A stretch of DNA of 64,000 nt, taken from positions 1-64,000 of the forward strand of contig JBBDWL010000112.1 in assembly GCA_040902895.1 (NCBI GenBank). Direction: 5' to 3'. Every line of letters begins with the position of its first letter. The stretch's first letter is position 1. The notes below the pieces were generated by a model. It searched no databases and was not told the DNA's origin. It saw only the letters and a program-made list of their open reading frames with translations. A program made the translations under genes and the position numbers. The DNA is from JALYRV01 sp040902895. GTDB taxonomy: Bacteria; Acidobacteriota; Vicinamibacteria; Vicinamibacterales; SCN-69-37. This document shows positions 1 to 8,399 of this stretch, piece after piece.

Positions 1-296
1 CCACTCCCAGGGACACGAGAGGGATTGACGCTACAGCGAAAGAGCTGGAACGGCTGCCCGAGGTCGCCGCCGTCCTGAAGGCGAACGGCATCAGCGCGCG
101 CGACTACATGCTGACCACGATGTCGCTCTTCTCGACCACAGTCACGTTCGACCTCATCGCGAAGGGACGACTGCGCGAAGCTCCGCCCGGTATGCCCACG
201 CACAACTTCGAATTTCTGAAAGCGAATCACAAAGAGCTCGAGCCGCTCGTGGCTGAGTGGAAAAAGAACAGAGAGGAGATTGCGAAGTACCAATGA
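1..296 (+). CDS. Hypothetical protein, C-terminal part (5' end outside window)
   Basis: An open frame enters from the left edge and ends at the TGA at 294-296; about 98 residues are visible. It is helical and charged, with LPEVAAVLKANGISARDYML followed later by a lysine/glutamate-rich tail ending EEIAKYQ. A similar helical protein, usually with a signal peptide and about 130-150 residues, occurs in Acidobacteriota and related groups, but I know no function for it. Its stop overlaps the ATG of the next gene as ATGA, so the two are probably translationally coupled. The true start lies outside the window. Confidence 0.7.
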   Translation, partial: TPRDTRGIDATAKELERLPEVAAVLKANGISARDYMLTTMSLFSTTVTFDLIAKGRLREAPPGMPTHNFEFLKANHKELEPLVAEWKKNREEIAKYQ

Positions 297-2632
297 ACAA
301 GAAGCGGGCAGTGGGAATCGCATTGGTGGCTGCCGCGCTGGTCGCCGGCACGACGTACGTCACTTATCGCCGAGCAGGCGAGGCTCCGGGCTCTCGGGCC
401 CAGCAGTCTCGCAACAACCCTGCGCCGCCATCTCCGTATCGTGAGACCGCAAGAGAGCGCATTCAGGCCGCACGTAAAGCGGGCCGCATTGATTACGGCA
501 CCTCGCTCCTGTACCGGGCCTACGCCCTCTTTCAGGACGCCCGCTTGCCTGTTCAATACTCAAAAGACGCGGTAGTGGGAGAGGATCGTGCGCTTTTTCA
601 TGAAATTGAGGTCAATGCTGACCAGATCCCAGCCGACGTGCGCGCGCAACTCGAGCCTTATCTGGTTCGGCCGACCGATCCAAAGAGCTACTTCAACCAG
701 CCGCCGCCCCAGGCATTCTGGAACGTGATCGTCCCGCCGGTGCATGCAGCCTCAGCTGCGAATCAATCATGTCAAGGGCGCTGGACGCATGCGTATGCTG
801 CTCAGGGCCGGATCAAGGTGTGGGCCTGCGGGTCGGGGGAGAGGTGGATGGACCGGACGGTTCAACTCTTCGACGTAGAAGGACTCTGGCCGCGGATGAC
901 GGCGTACATGGGCGAGCCAGTCTTCGATTCCGGACGCGCTGAAGGTGACCGCGGCGGAGGAGATCCTGCGATCGACATCTACCTGGTGCCCTTCCCAACC
1001 TTGCTCCCTGGAGGAAGGCCTGAGGAGGACCATTTCGCCGTCACTTTACCGGCGGACCACCTCTTTAAGGAAGGCACCTCGAGTGGGTACATCGTCATGA
1101 ATACCGCGGTGATCCAAGAGGATCCAGAGTTCAAGTCCACACTCATCCACGAGTTCTTTCACGTTCAGCAGAACGCGCTCAATGAGCGGATTGGCTTTCA
1201 TGAATCGATTGAATTCTGGTTTGTGGAGGCGAGCGCGGTATGGGCCCAGTGGCACTTCGCTCCCGAGATCGCTCCGGAACAAGTCCACCACAACTTCATT
1301 TCATTCCAGGACGCAGATCATCCGCTGCACCAGCCGACACCGCAAGAGCACACGTACAGCAGCTACATCTGGTTCTTTTTCATGCAGCAGCAGCGCGGTT
1401 CTCCATATATGGTGGCGGACATCTGGCGCGGACTGCGCGGTCTGCGCCGGGACCAATGGGATAAGGCGCTCGAGATCATTGATAGTCACCTGCCGTTCGA
1501 GCACAACTTCCGGCTATTTGCGCGGCGCAACCTTAATGACCCCTACGGCGGGCTGTTCGCCAGCCCCGCGCTCTATTCGCAGCTCGATCCAAAGTTTCCC
1601 GTCGGGTCCAAGCCGGGAATCTGGCAGCCGGAAACCGACCCTGCTTTCCTGTACAGCCACGAGGGGCAGACACCCTATCCGGTCAAACCGATGCCCGGGT
1701 TGCGGGCGGGATATTTTCGGTTCTATGTCACCGACGACGGGATACAGCAGCTGCGTTTCGATTTTTCACAGCTTCGCAATGTGCAGCTGCTTGACGTGGA
1801 TGCAATCGTCCGGCTGCAGGACAACCAGCAATGGCGGCTGATCTCAGTGCACAGCGGCGACACCGAGCTTCGGTTGTGCCGGATGTTCCCGGATCAAAAG
1901 GTCGATCAGGTGGAGCTTGTCCTCAGCAATCACAGCAAGTCGCTGTCGGACAAGGACAAGATCGACGGGAACCTCCTGGTCGAGGCCACGGACGAGCCCT
2001 GCGCCTGCGGCAGTATCGAAATTCAGGACGATCGCAGGTGGGTCGACAACACCACGGTAGCCCTGGACAGTGTGAACGGTTACAGCTCGAGCCTCGAAAC
2101 ATCGACAGGCCGCTTCACAATCGATGTCGATGAGCACGGCCGTGTCGTCTCCCGCGGAGGCTCGACGATGCAGATCCTGAAGAACAGCCTCGCCAGCACC
2201 AATGTCGGGGTGGAGAGCCGGAACGAAGTGACAACTGATGTCACGAGCGTTGTCGGCGAGGAGGGTGTATTCGAAATCGGGTCGGTGCAGCCTGACGGCA
2301 TTTACGCGATCGACGCCTGCACCGGTCCAGTGCAGGTCAGCGCCAGCACCGCGATCGTCAGTTCTGAGCCCGGACTGAGCAGATCGCGGGCGCGTATCAC
2401 GCGTGACGGCGGCATCTGTACCAGGGTCGAGGGAAAGACGGACCCGCGGAGACCCCACATCTCGGGTCGGCAGGAAGAACCCGCGCGGCTGCGCGTGTCG
2501 ATTCCGGGCGTGGACACCACGCAATCGAGTTATTCGGCTTCGCCTGGCCCGGGCATGACCGCCACCGGCAGCGTGTCGGGTTCCTACAGGGTCTCGTGGA
2601 ACATGCGCCCCTGTGCCTCGAGACAGCAATGA
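293..2632 (+). CDS. Large secreted/anchored HExxH metallopeptidase-like protein
   Basis: A 779-residue protein. I chose the ATG at 293 because it overlaps the upstream stop as ATGA and gives a proper N-terminus, MNKKRAVGIALVAAALVAG, with one hydrophobic segment (signal peptide or anchor). A gluzincin-type zinc motif HEFFH lies at residues 286-290, followed after about 20 residues by FWFVEASAVW, whose Glu could be the third ligand. The preceding domain and the following beta-rich 450 residues are not recognised; a Cys pair (CAC) occurs in the distal part. It resembles secreted peptidases of unknown substrate. Peptidase activity is inferred from the motif only. Confidence 0.7.
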   Translation: MNKKRAVGIALVAAALVAGTTYVTYRRAGEAPGSRAQQSRNNPAPPSPYRETARERIQAARKAGRIDYGTSLLYRAYALFQDARLPVQYSKDAVVGEDRALFHEIEVNADQIPADVRAQLEPYLVRPTDPKSYFNQPPPQAFWNVIVPPVHAASAANQSCQGRWTHAYAAQGRIKVWACGSGERWMDRTVQLFDVEGLWPRMTAYMGEPVFDSGRAEGDRGGGDPAIDIYLVPFPTLLPGGRPEEDHFAVTLPADHLFKEGTSSGYIVMNTAVIQEDPEFKSTLIHEFFHVQQNALNERIGFHESIEFWFVEASAVWAQWHFAPEIAPEQVHHNFISFQDADHPLHQPTPQEHTYSSYIWFFFMQQQRGSPYMVADIWRGLRGLRRDQWDKALEIIDSHLPFEHNFRLFARRNLNDPYGGLFASPALYSQLDPKFPVGSKPGIWQPETDPAFLYSHEGQTPYPVKPMPGLRAGYFRFYVTDDGIQQLRFDFSQLRNVQLLDVDAIVRLQDNQQWRLISVHSGDTELRLCRMFPDQKVDQVELVLSNHSKSLSDKDKIDGNLLVEATDEPCACGSIEIQDDRRWVDNTTVALDSVNGYSSSLETSTGRFTIDVDEHGRVVSRGGSTMQILKNSLASTNVGVESRNEVTTDVTSVVGEEGVFEIGSVQPDGIYAIDACTGPVQVSASTAIVSSEPGLSRSRARITRDGGICTRVEGKTDPRRPHISGRQEEPARLRVSIPGVDTTQSSYSASPGPGMTATGSVSGSYRVSWNMRPCASRQQ

Positions 2633-2936
2633 ACGAGCAAACCGACCGACGGCTCCGGGGGTACTCACGGGATTTCTTGCGCGTTTGCGGCCGATCGGAA
2701 AGTTGTCTCGTCGATAGGTACGAAGCCGCCGCCCCCGCCGCCGAGCCCGGACGAGTACGAGATGGACCGCGACATGGAGTACTTCATCGAGAGCAGCGTC
2801 CCCCTACTTTTCGGGTCAACGCCAACGTCGTTGAACCATTTCGCAGAGCGTGCCGCGCTACCGCGATCTTCGCTAGCGCCAAGGGCCGACCGTCGCTCAG
2901 CGGTGTTAGACTCCGCCCAAGCGAACAGCTTAAATC
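2633..2936 (+). other. 304-base intergenic region with a proline-rich open reading remnant
   Basis: No convincing gene. The frame of the upstream metallopeptidase stays open past its TGA, and around 2705-2830 it reads like coding sequence: a proline run, then an acidic stretch containing MDRDMEYFIESSVPLLFG. It has no credible start or RBS and runs out of frame into the TIR gene. It may be the remnant of a small secreted protein. A TAGACT hexamer at 2907-2912 is a candidate -10 for the downstream gene. Confidence 0.3.
2907..2912 (+). promoter_or_regulatory. Candidate -10 box of the TIR-TPR gene
   Basis: TAGACT lies 24 bases before the ATG at 2937. The same hexamer occurs 7 bases before two other starts in this window, which supports a promoter role. 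No clear -35 was found. Confidence 0.35.
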
Positions 2937-3977
2937 ATGGCCGACATATTCATCAGCTACGCTCGCGGGGACAGGTCGCACGTCGAGCGCCTGGCCGCGC
3001 ATCTGGAACGGCTTGGCTGGACGGTATGGTGGGACAGGCTGATTCACGCCGGCCGGAATTACGACGATGAAATCCAGCGCGAGATCGATTCGGCTCGGGC
3101 AGTCATCGTGTTATGGTCCGTTCATTCCGTCTCGTCGCGGTGGGTCCGAACTGAAGCCACTGAAGGCCTCCGCCGTGAGATCCTCGTGCCGGTCCAACTC
3201 GACGAATCGCCGGTGCCCCTCGCATTTCGCATGGTGCACTCGGTCGTTGCGACCGGTCTGATCGCTGTCGGCTCGCGTGCCTTCGATGATCTCATCCAGT
3301 CACTGGCAGGGCTCCTCGGCGAACCGCCCGTTCGCCTGGCGAGCCGTGCCGAGCCTGGGCCGGCGCAAGAACCTGCGGTGGAGACATTGGCTTCGGATCC
3401 TGTTCTGCCTCTTCAGGATCGTGCTTGGCCACGAAAGAAGATTGCTGCAATAGCCGCCATCGGCCTCGTGCTCGCTGTCGGCGGTTATCTGACGTTCGGA
3501 GGGCGCACGCAATCCACGCAGCCACCATCGCAGGGTCTATCGAGCGTGCCCGATCCGAAAGATCAGAGCGTCGATTCGCCCCTAGCCTCGCCACCGTCAG
3601 CACTGGTCGAGAGCTCCGCGTCTGCGATCGCGGCCAGCGAGCGCGCGATGAAGCTGTCGAATGCCGGACGGTACGGTGAAGCCCTGCAGGCCTTTCGCGA
3701 GTCCTTCGACGAATCGCCCAACGCCGTGGACGCCGCGAACGTCGGCTTCATGTACTACAGGCTCTCGCAATATCCGGAGGCAATCGAGTGGCTGCAGCGG
3801 TCCCTCGAGATCGATCCGAACCGGGCCATCACCTATGGGAATCTCGGCTACTCGTATCTGGGGCTCGCGCGATATGCCGAAGGGCGCGCGGCACTGTTGA
3901 AGTACGTCGAGATGCGGCCGACCGGCCGGATGTCGGACATGGTGCGCAAGACGCTGGCGGAAATCGAAGGGAAATAG
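2937..3977 (+). CDS. TIR domain - transmembrane - TPR protein
   Basis: 346 residues. The N-terminal TIR domain (about 1-130) starts MADIFISYARGD, has the typical GWTVWWDR strand, and carries SRWVRTEA with Glu73 at the position of the catalytic Glu of TIR NADases. A single transmembrane helix follows near 163-184, then a Ser/Pro-rich linker and two or three TPR repeats (about 230-346). TIR proteins either hydrolyse NAD+ or act as adaptors; TIR-TM-TPR proteins are common in Acidobacteriota, usually as uncharacterised signalling proteins. No defence genes are adjacent. The start is the first ATG of the domain and is preceded by a TAGACT -10-like box. Confidence 0.85.
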   Translation: MADIFISYARGDRSHVERLAAHLERLGWTVWWDRLIHAGRNYDDEIQREIDSARAVIVLWSVHSVSSRWVRTEATEGLRREILVPVQLDESPVPLAFRMVHSVVATGLIAVGSRAFDDLIQSLAGLLGEPPVRLASRAEPGPAQEPAVETLASDPVLPLQDRAWPRKKIAAIAAIGLVLAVGGYLTFGGRTQSTQPPSQGLSSVPDPKDQSVDSPLASPPSALVESSASAIAASERAMKLSNAGRYGEALQAFRESFDESPNAVDAANVGFMYYRLSQYPEAIEWLQRSLEIDPNRAITYGNLGYSYLGLARYAEGRAALLKYVEMRPTGRMSDMVRKTLAEIEGK

Positions 3978-4003
3978 ACCATCTGACGCCGGCATTCGTC
4001 TTA

Positions 4004-4018
4004 GGTAGATTATCTACC
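4004..4018 (+). promoter_or_regulatory. Perfect palindrome, candidate PadR operator
   Basis: GGTAGAT-T-ATCTACC is a perfect 7-bp inverted repeat with a 1-base centre. It lies 16 bases before the padR-like start, just before an AAGGA Shine-Dalgarno (4020-4024). PadR regulators usually bind such a dyad in their own promoter, so autoregulation is the likely role. Confidence 0.6.
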
Positions 4019-4034
4019 CAAGGACATACAGTAG

Positions 4035-4399
4035 ATGCCAAAACTGGGAACCCCGCCGATCCAGGGAGCAATGCTGCAAGGCACGCTCGATCTGCTGATT
4101 CTGCAGACGCTCGTCCCGGGAGCCGCACACGGCACACCATCGCGCACGTCATCGAACGGCGGTCGGACGACGTGCTCCAGGTGGAGCACGGGTCGCTCTA
4201 TCCCGCGCTTCATCGGCTCGAGAGCCGCGGCTGGATTCAGTCGTACTGGGGCACCTCCGATAACAACCGTCGCGCGCGTTTCTACCGCCTCACGCGCGCG
4301 GGCCGCGGCCAGGTGATTCAGCAGACGACCCGCTGGGATGAACTCGTACGTGCGGTCGAGCGGGTGATCCGCCCCGCGGCGTCCGACCCGGCGGAGTGA
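4035..4399 (+). pseudogene. PadR-family transcriptional regulator, frameshifted
   Basis: The ATG at 4035 opens MPKLGTPPIQGAMLQGTLDL, the N-terminal helix of PadR regulators that control ADOP permeases. After GAAHG (about 4130) the frame is lost, and the rest of the winged helix continues in another frame from TIAHVIERRSDDVLQ through GSLYPALHRLESRGWI to the TGA at 4397-4399. Restoring one base near 4131-4134 would give an intact protein of about 120 residues. The operator, RBS and downstream spacing are all preserved, so the lesion is recent or a sequencing error. It precedes a permease remnant at 4404, the usual arrangement of a PadR-ADOP pair. Confidence 0.8.
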
Positions 4400-4403
4400 G
4401 GCC

Positions 4404-5441
4404 ATGCGCTGGCTTCGGTCCTTCCGCCGTGGCCGTTGGGACACCGAACGCGCGCGCGAGCTGGCGTCGTACATCGAGATCGAGACCGACGACAACATCG
4501 CGCGCGGCATGAGCCCCGACGCGGCGCGCACAGCCGCGTTCCGCAAGCTCGGTAACCTGACTCGTATCCGCGAAGAGGTCTACGAAATGAACTCGCTCGG
4601 CTTTCTCGAGACGACATGGCATGACGTCCGCTACGGCGCGCGATTGCTGCGGCGTAATCCTGGCTTCGCTGTCGTCGCCGTGCTGTCGCTCGCGCTTGGG
4701 ATCGGCGACCTGGCACATCGCGCCATGCACGCCGCTCGCGCCGTTCAGATAACCGCCCGCGGGCGCCTTCACAAGTTGCTTATCGCGGCAGGCCTCATGT
4801 GCCTGACAGCCGTGACCGGCTTTCGTCCCGTTCAGCCGCGCTATGTGATCAGCGGGCGCGTCGAGGATCCGCACCATCTCCGTCCCGCGAATGTCATGCT
4901 CATGGTCGGTTACGAGCGTGATGGGGTCGGGGTGTCGTATCCAGTCACTATCGCGGCGAATGGCACGTTCGCGACGAATACGCTGCTCCCTGCCAAATAC
5001 GTCCTCACGCTCGTTCGCGATCCGTATTCAACCCGCCGCAAATCGATTCCCATCGGTCTTACGATTGCGCATGTCGAGGATGATGATCTAACGAACGTGA
5101 ACGTCACCATCCGCCCGGATGTCACAGTCGTTGGCCGCTTCTGGATCGAGCCCGGAACCCCATGGCCCTCGCACATCGTCGTGACGTCGTGTCTTGGCGA
5201 AGAGGGCCTCCGGCGAGCGGCCTGTCAGGTCGCCGAGGGCGCGCCGGATGCGAAGTTCCTTCTGCAGAACGCCTTTGGCCCGCGAATCCTGCAAGTGGGG
5301 TGGGGGGCTCCGGCGGCCCAGCGACACAAGAAGCCAAAAGTCCTGCTTGACGGTAAGGACGTCACCGGCATTCCCACAGATTTCAGCGCGAATCCAGCGG
5401 CCGATCTTCAGATAGTCTTTTCACGCGCGGGAACGCAATGA
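4404..5441 (+). CDS. Chimeric ORF: ADOP permease N-terminus fused to a secreted carboxypeptidase-regulatory-like protein
   Basis: 345 residues in one frame made of two unrelated parts. Residues 1-100 are the start of an acidobacterial duplicated orphan permease: the cytosolic prefix with LASYIEIETDDNIARGMSPD, then ARLLRRNPGFAVVAVLSLAL, ending at ALGIG where the family normally continues with the FtsX/MacB domain. From about position 4704 the sequence changes to a protein with its own signal-like segment (LLIAAGLMCLTAVTGF) and beta-sandwich repeats containing YVISGRVEDP and VLLDGKDVTGIPTDF, typical of carboxypeptidase-regulatory-like domains. The second part also looks cut short, ending soon after FSANPAADLQIVFSRAGTQ. 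An internal start at 4725 could still express it. I infer a deletion that joined two genes. The chimera is probably not a transporter. Confidence 0.7.
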   Translation: MRWLRSFRRGRWDTERARELASYIEIETDDNIARGMSPDAARTAAFRKLGNLTRIREEVYEMNSLGFLETTWHDVRYGARLLRRNPGFAVVAVLSLALGIGDLAHRAMHAARAVQITARGRLHKLLIAAGLMCLTAVTGFRPVQPRYVISGRVEDPHHLRPANVMLMVGYERDGVGVSYPVTIAANGTFATNTLLPAKYVLTLVRDPYSTRRKSIPIGLTIAHVEDDDLTNVNVTIRPDVTVVGRFWIEPGTPWPSHIVVTSCLGEEGLRRAACQVAEGAPDAKFLLQNAFGPRILQVGWGAPAAQRHKKPKVLLDGKDVTGIPTDFSANPAADLQIVFSRAGTQ

Positions 5442-5454
5442 CGCAGAGGGAAAC

Positions 5455-5976
5455 ATGACCACCCGTCCAGAACGCGATGAGGCTGCGGAGTACTACTTCA
5501 CGTATATCGATCAGGTACCCGCCGGCGATATTCACGACATTCTCGAGCGCCAGTCGGTCGAGACGCTCGCGCTGCTGCGTGCGATTCCCGACGAGCAGTC
5601 ACGCGAACGCTACGCGGCCGACAAATGGAGCATCCGGCAGGTTGTCAGTCATCTGAACGACTGCGAGCGCATGTTCGTGTTCCGCGCCTTATGGTTCGCG
5701 CGCGCGTTCGACTCGCCCCTCCCGAGCTTCGATCAGAACGTCGCGATTGCGACGGCCGGCGCTGACGAGCGCTCCTGGAGCAGTCATATCGAGGAATTCA
5801 GCGACATTCGCGCCAGCACGCGCGCGTTTTTCAGAGACCTGCCGAAAGACGCCTGGACCAGGCGCGGCATTGCCAGCGGCAATCCATTCACGGTGCGCGC
5901 GCTCGCCTTCATCACGGCCGGGCACGTCGCGCATCACGTCAGGATTCTCAACGAACGCTATCTCGCGCCACTCTGA
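5455..5976 (+). CDS. DinB-fold protein
   Basis: 173 residues with the four-helix DinB/YfiT pattern: KWSIRQVVSHLNDCERMFVF contributes the first metal-binding His and the C-terminal helix has HVAHHVRILNERY with the other two. These small metal-dependent proteins include thiol-dependent transferases and hydrolases; the substrate cannot be told here. GAGGG precedes the ATG. The stop overlaps the next start as TGATG, so it is probably cotranscribed with the lipoprotein gene. It is one of three DinB-fold genes in the window. Confidence 0.85.
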   Translation: MTTRPERDEAAEYYFTYIDQVPAGDIHDILERQSVETLALLRAIPDEQSRERYAADKWSIRQVVSHLNDCERMFVFRALWFARAFDSPLPSFDQNVAIATAGADERSWSSHIEEFSDIRASTRAFFRDLPKDAWTRRGIASGNPFTVRALAFITAGHVAHHVRILNERYLAPL

Positions 5977-7697
5977 TGAGGTCGCCCATGCCGATGCACT
6001 TCACGCGCACGTTTGCAGCCGCTCTCGTCCTGGCGTTTCTGCCGGCGTCCTCCGGCTGCCAGCGGCAGAACGCGACGAATCCGTCCGCACCCATCGCGGC
6101 ACCCGCCGTGGACCCGGGCGCGCCGGAGAGACTCGCCAGCGTTCTCCGCGGCAGTTTCGACGAGCAAAACATTGATGCCGCAATCGAGGCGCTGGCGCGC
6201 GCCGGCGTGCGCGTCTACACCGATGACGAGGCGCGTCTCATCCAGCACGTCGCCGGCACCCCTTCGCCTCTCAAGTTCTTCCGCCAACAGGTTCGCAACA
6301 TGGCGCTCTCCGCGGCCACCGGGGAAGGCAGCAGCGCGCGCGATCTGAATGTCTTCGTCCCGGCGATCGTGCTGAACGGCCGCGAGCTTCCGATCTCCGC
6401 AGTCCTGGCCGCCTATACCGCCCAGGCGAACACGTTCGGCGCAGAGCTTTCACGCAAGCTGACACCCGGGATGACGATCGAACAGCACGAGGCCGGTTCC
6501 TGGCCGACACTTGTGCTCTCGCTCTTTCTCGCCGACACCGTGCCGGCCGGGGCGCCCAGGAGCGCCTTCGCCCTGATGCCGGTGGTGTATGCCGACGATG
6601 GTCCCTGCGGTGTGGCCAACGACTTCCTGAACTCCGCCGGAAAGAACGCCGTCGAGTTGATCGTCGGGCCTGCCACCGGTGGCTCGTCAGACCTTCTCTT
6701 CGCCGTGATCGCCGGCGCGGCGGACGCCGTGTTCGGAATGGCCGTAAATGTGGCCCGCGAGGCAGCGTCCGAAGCGCTGGGCCTGGCCACCGTGCAAAAG
6801 GCGATGTTCGCCATAAACCTCATCACCACCGCGCAAGCCACGTTCGAGCAGTGGACCGTGAACATCGTGCCGGAGCCGGCGCCAATCGCGTTCATCAATC
6901 ATGGGTCGCAGACTGAAGGACGGTTCAAAGCCACCGTCATCGGCGGCGAGGGCATCGCATGGCCGGAGGCGATTCAGGCGTGCGCGAAGCTGCTTGGAAT
7001 GTCCCTGCCCGGCTCTCCCCTGGCTCCAGGGTCGAAGGCGAAGTGGATGACGCTCGACGGGTTCGGCACGTACGTGGCCGAGACCGGCCGCGAAGACGTC
7101 ATCAAGCCTGACAATACGGCCACGCTGCGATACAGGGCCATCAAGAGCGAGGACGTCTCCCGGCACGCGGGCGGCGGCCCGACGCGACGCGAGCCGTTTA
7201 GCGCCATCATGATCGTGGAAAACGCGACCAAAGAGGCGGTCAAGAATTTCCTGAAGCAAGTAAACAAGGCCATTGGCGGCATTGTGCCGGACGGCGCCAA
7301 GACGGAGGTCTTCAGGCGCCTCGTCGAGCCGTGGGGCGGCGGCTTCGGGGAGATCGAGTATCACGATCTCCGGGCAGCGACGGCGTCGTTCAGCCGTCAG
7401 GCCGTTTCTCTTCGGGCCTACACGTGCAGCGCGCCGGGCGGCCCATGGAACTACACGGTGAAACACGCCTTTGCGGGTACCGCTACCGGTACTTTCTCCG
7501 CTCCGGGCAGCTATCGCTGGGCGATGTCGGGCGGCTTCGCCGCTATCAGCGCCTCGGGCTCGGTGGCGCTTCAGGGAAACTCGCTGGTGTTCTCGGGAGG
7601 GAGCGTGGCCAAATCGCCAGCGGGCGCCGGCGCCAGCGCCGACGGCTTCAATGTGCCGATCGTGTATGGCGATGTCGCGGAATGCCCGGCACGATGA
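5976..7697 (+). CDS. Putative lipoprotein of unknown function
   Basis: 573 residues. The N-terminus is a lipoprotein signal (AAALVLAFLPASSGC, lipidation Cys at about residue 28 from the first ATG; ATGs at 5988 and 5994 are alternatives). Ala/Gly-rich helical stretches occur in the middle, around residues 230-290, and a beta-rich Ser/Gly-rich domain at the end. No family recognised. The start overlaps the DinB stop as TGATG, arguing for translational coupling. Confidence 0.7.
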   Translation: MRSPMPMHFTRTFAAALVLAFLPASSGCQRQNATNPSAPIAAPAVDPGAPERLASVLRGSFDEQNIDAAIEALARAGVRVYTDDEARLIQHVAGTPSPLKFFRQQVRNMALSAATGEGSSARDLNVFVPAIVLNGRELPISAVLAAYTAQANTFGAELSRKLTPGMTIEQHEAGSWPTLVLSLFLADTVPAGAPRSAFALMPVVYADDGPCGVANDFLNSAGKNAVELIVGPATGGSSDLLFAVIAGAADAVFGMAVNVAREAASEALGLATVQKAMFAINLITTAQATFEQWTVNIVPEPAPIAFINHGSQTEGRFKATVIGGEGIAWPEAIQACAKLLGMSLPGSPLAPGSKAKWMTLDGFGTYVAETGREDVIKPDNTATLRYRAIKSEDVSRHAGGGPTRREPFSAIMIVENATKEAVKNFLKQVNKAIGGIVPDGAKTEVFRRLVEPWGGGFGEIEYHDLRAATASFSRQAVSLRAYTCSAPGGPWNYTVKHAFAGTATGTFSAPGSYRWAMSGGFAAISASGSVALQGNSLVFSGGSVAKSPAGAGASADGFNVPIVYGDVAECPAR

Positions 7698-7704
7698 AAA
7701 CGTG

Positions 7705-7872
7705 ATGCCAAGCGGATCAAAACCAGCGAAGGATGTGGACGCGTACATCGCCGGCATCAGCTACGAGATTCCAGTCTTCAAGCTGCAGGGCCGGGCGATC
7801 GTGTACTTCGCAGGTTTCAAGAATCATGTCCGCGAGATCGCGAAGTTCAGGGCGAACACCCGTGGACTTTGA
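7705..7872 (+). pseudogene. DUF1801/YdhG-like remnant
   Basis: 55 residues from the ATG at 7705. KDVDAYIAG matches the first helix of DUF1801 (YdhG/iron-chaperone-like) proteins, but the next residues are already ISYEIPVFKLQGRAIVYFAG, which should follow about 30 residues later. After FKNHV the family pattern disappears (REIAKFRANTRGL). So the gene has an internal deletion and has lost its C-terminal half, where family members have 110-140 residues. Confidence 0.65.
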
Positions 7873-7893
7873 GACGCTCGCCACAGCCCGTGG

Positions 7894-7899
7894 TATAGT
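7894..7899 (+). promoter_or_regulatory. Candidate -10 box of the SnoaL-like gene
   Basis: TATAGT preceded by GTGG, 33 bases before the ATG at 7933. It lies just after the DUF1801 remnant, in the only non-coding gap available for a promoter. Confidence 0.4.
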
Positions 7900-7932
7900 C
7901 CGCGTCCCAGCTAACTCGCTCACGGGGGTCCC

Positions 7933-8358
7933 ATGAAGCCAGCCGACCTGCGACGATTCATCCTCGAGTACACCGACGAGGTGTGGAATCACGGCAATAT
8001 CGAGGCGATGGACGGTTACTACGCCGCCTCGTATGTGCACCACGACGTCTCACGGCCTGACGTCACGTCGCTCGGCGATTACAAGCAGTGGGCGCGCGAC
8101 TTGCAGTCAGGGCTCAGCGAGATGCGCGTCGTTGCCGACGATGTCATCGCATCCGAGGATGGCAAGGCGGTGAAGCGCTGGACCGCGACGGGCGTGCACA
8201 CCGGATCGCTGGCGGGCCTGCCTCCGACCGGAAAACGTGTCTCGTTCTCAGGCTCCAGCGCCTATCGCGTTGAAAACGGAAGAATCGTCGAAAGCTGGTA
8301 CGTCTACGATCTTTTCGGATTGCTGCAGCAGCTGGGAGCGCTGCCGGCGCCCGCGTAG
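7933..8358 (+). CDS. SnoaL-like ester cyclase / NTF2-like protein
   Basis: 141 residues with the alpha+beta barrel pattern of SnoaL-like polyketide cyclases: an N-terminal helix ending EVWNHGNIEAMDGYYAASYV, a paired HHD, then the barrel strands with KRWTATGVHTGSLAGLPPTG and a final RIVESWYVYDLFGLLQQLG. Members are small enzymes or ligand-binding proteins in the cytosol; no substrate is apparent. GGGGG lies close before the ATG. It is a single gene with its own promoter candidate, and faces the convergent 8400-9959 gene. Confidence 0.85.
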   Translation: MKPADLRRFILEYTDEVWNHGNIEAMDGYYAASYVHHDVSRPDVTSLGDYKQWARDLQSGLSEMRVVADDVIASEDGKAVKRWTATGVHTGSLAGLPPTGKRVSFSGSSAYRVENGRIVESWYVYDLFGLLQQLGALPAPA

Positions 8359-8399
8359 CGGTCGCAGGACTGCCTGGCAGGCCCGAACGCGCCACCCCT

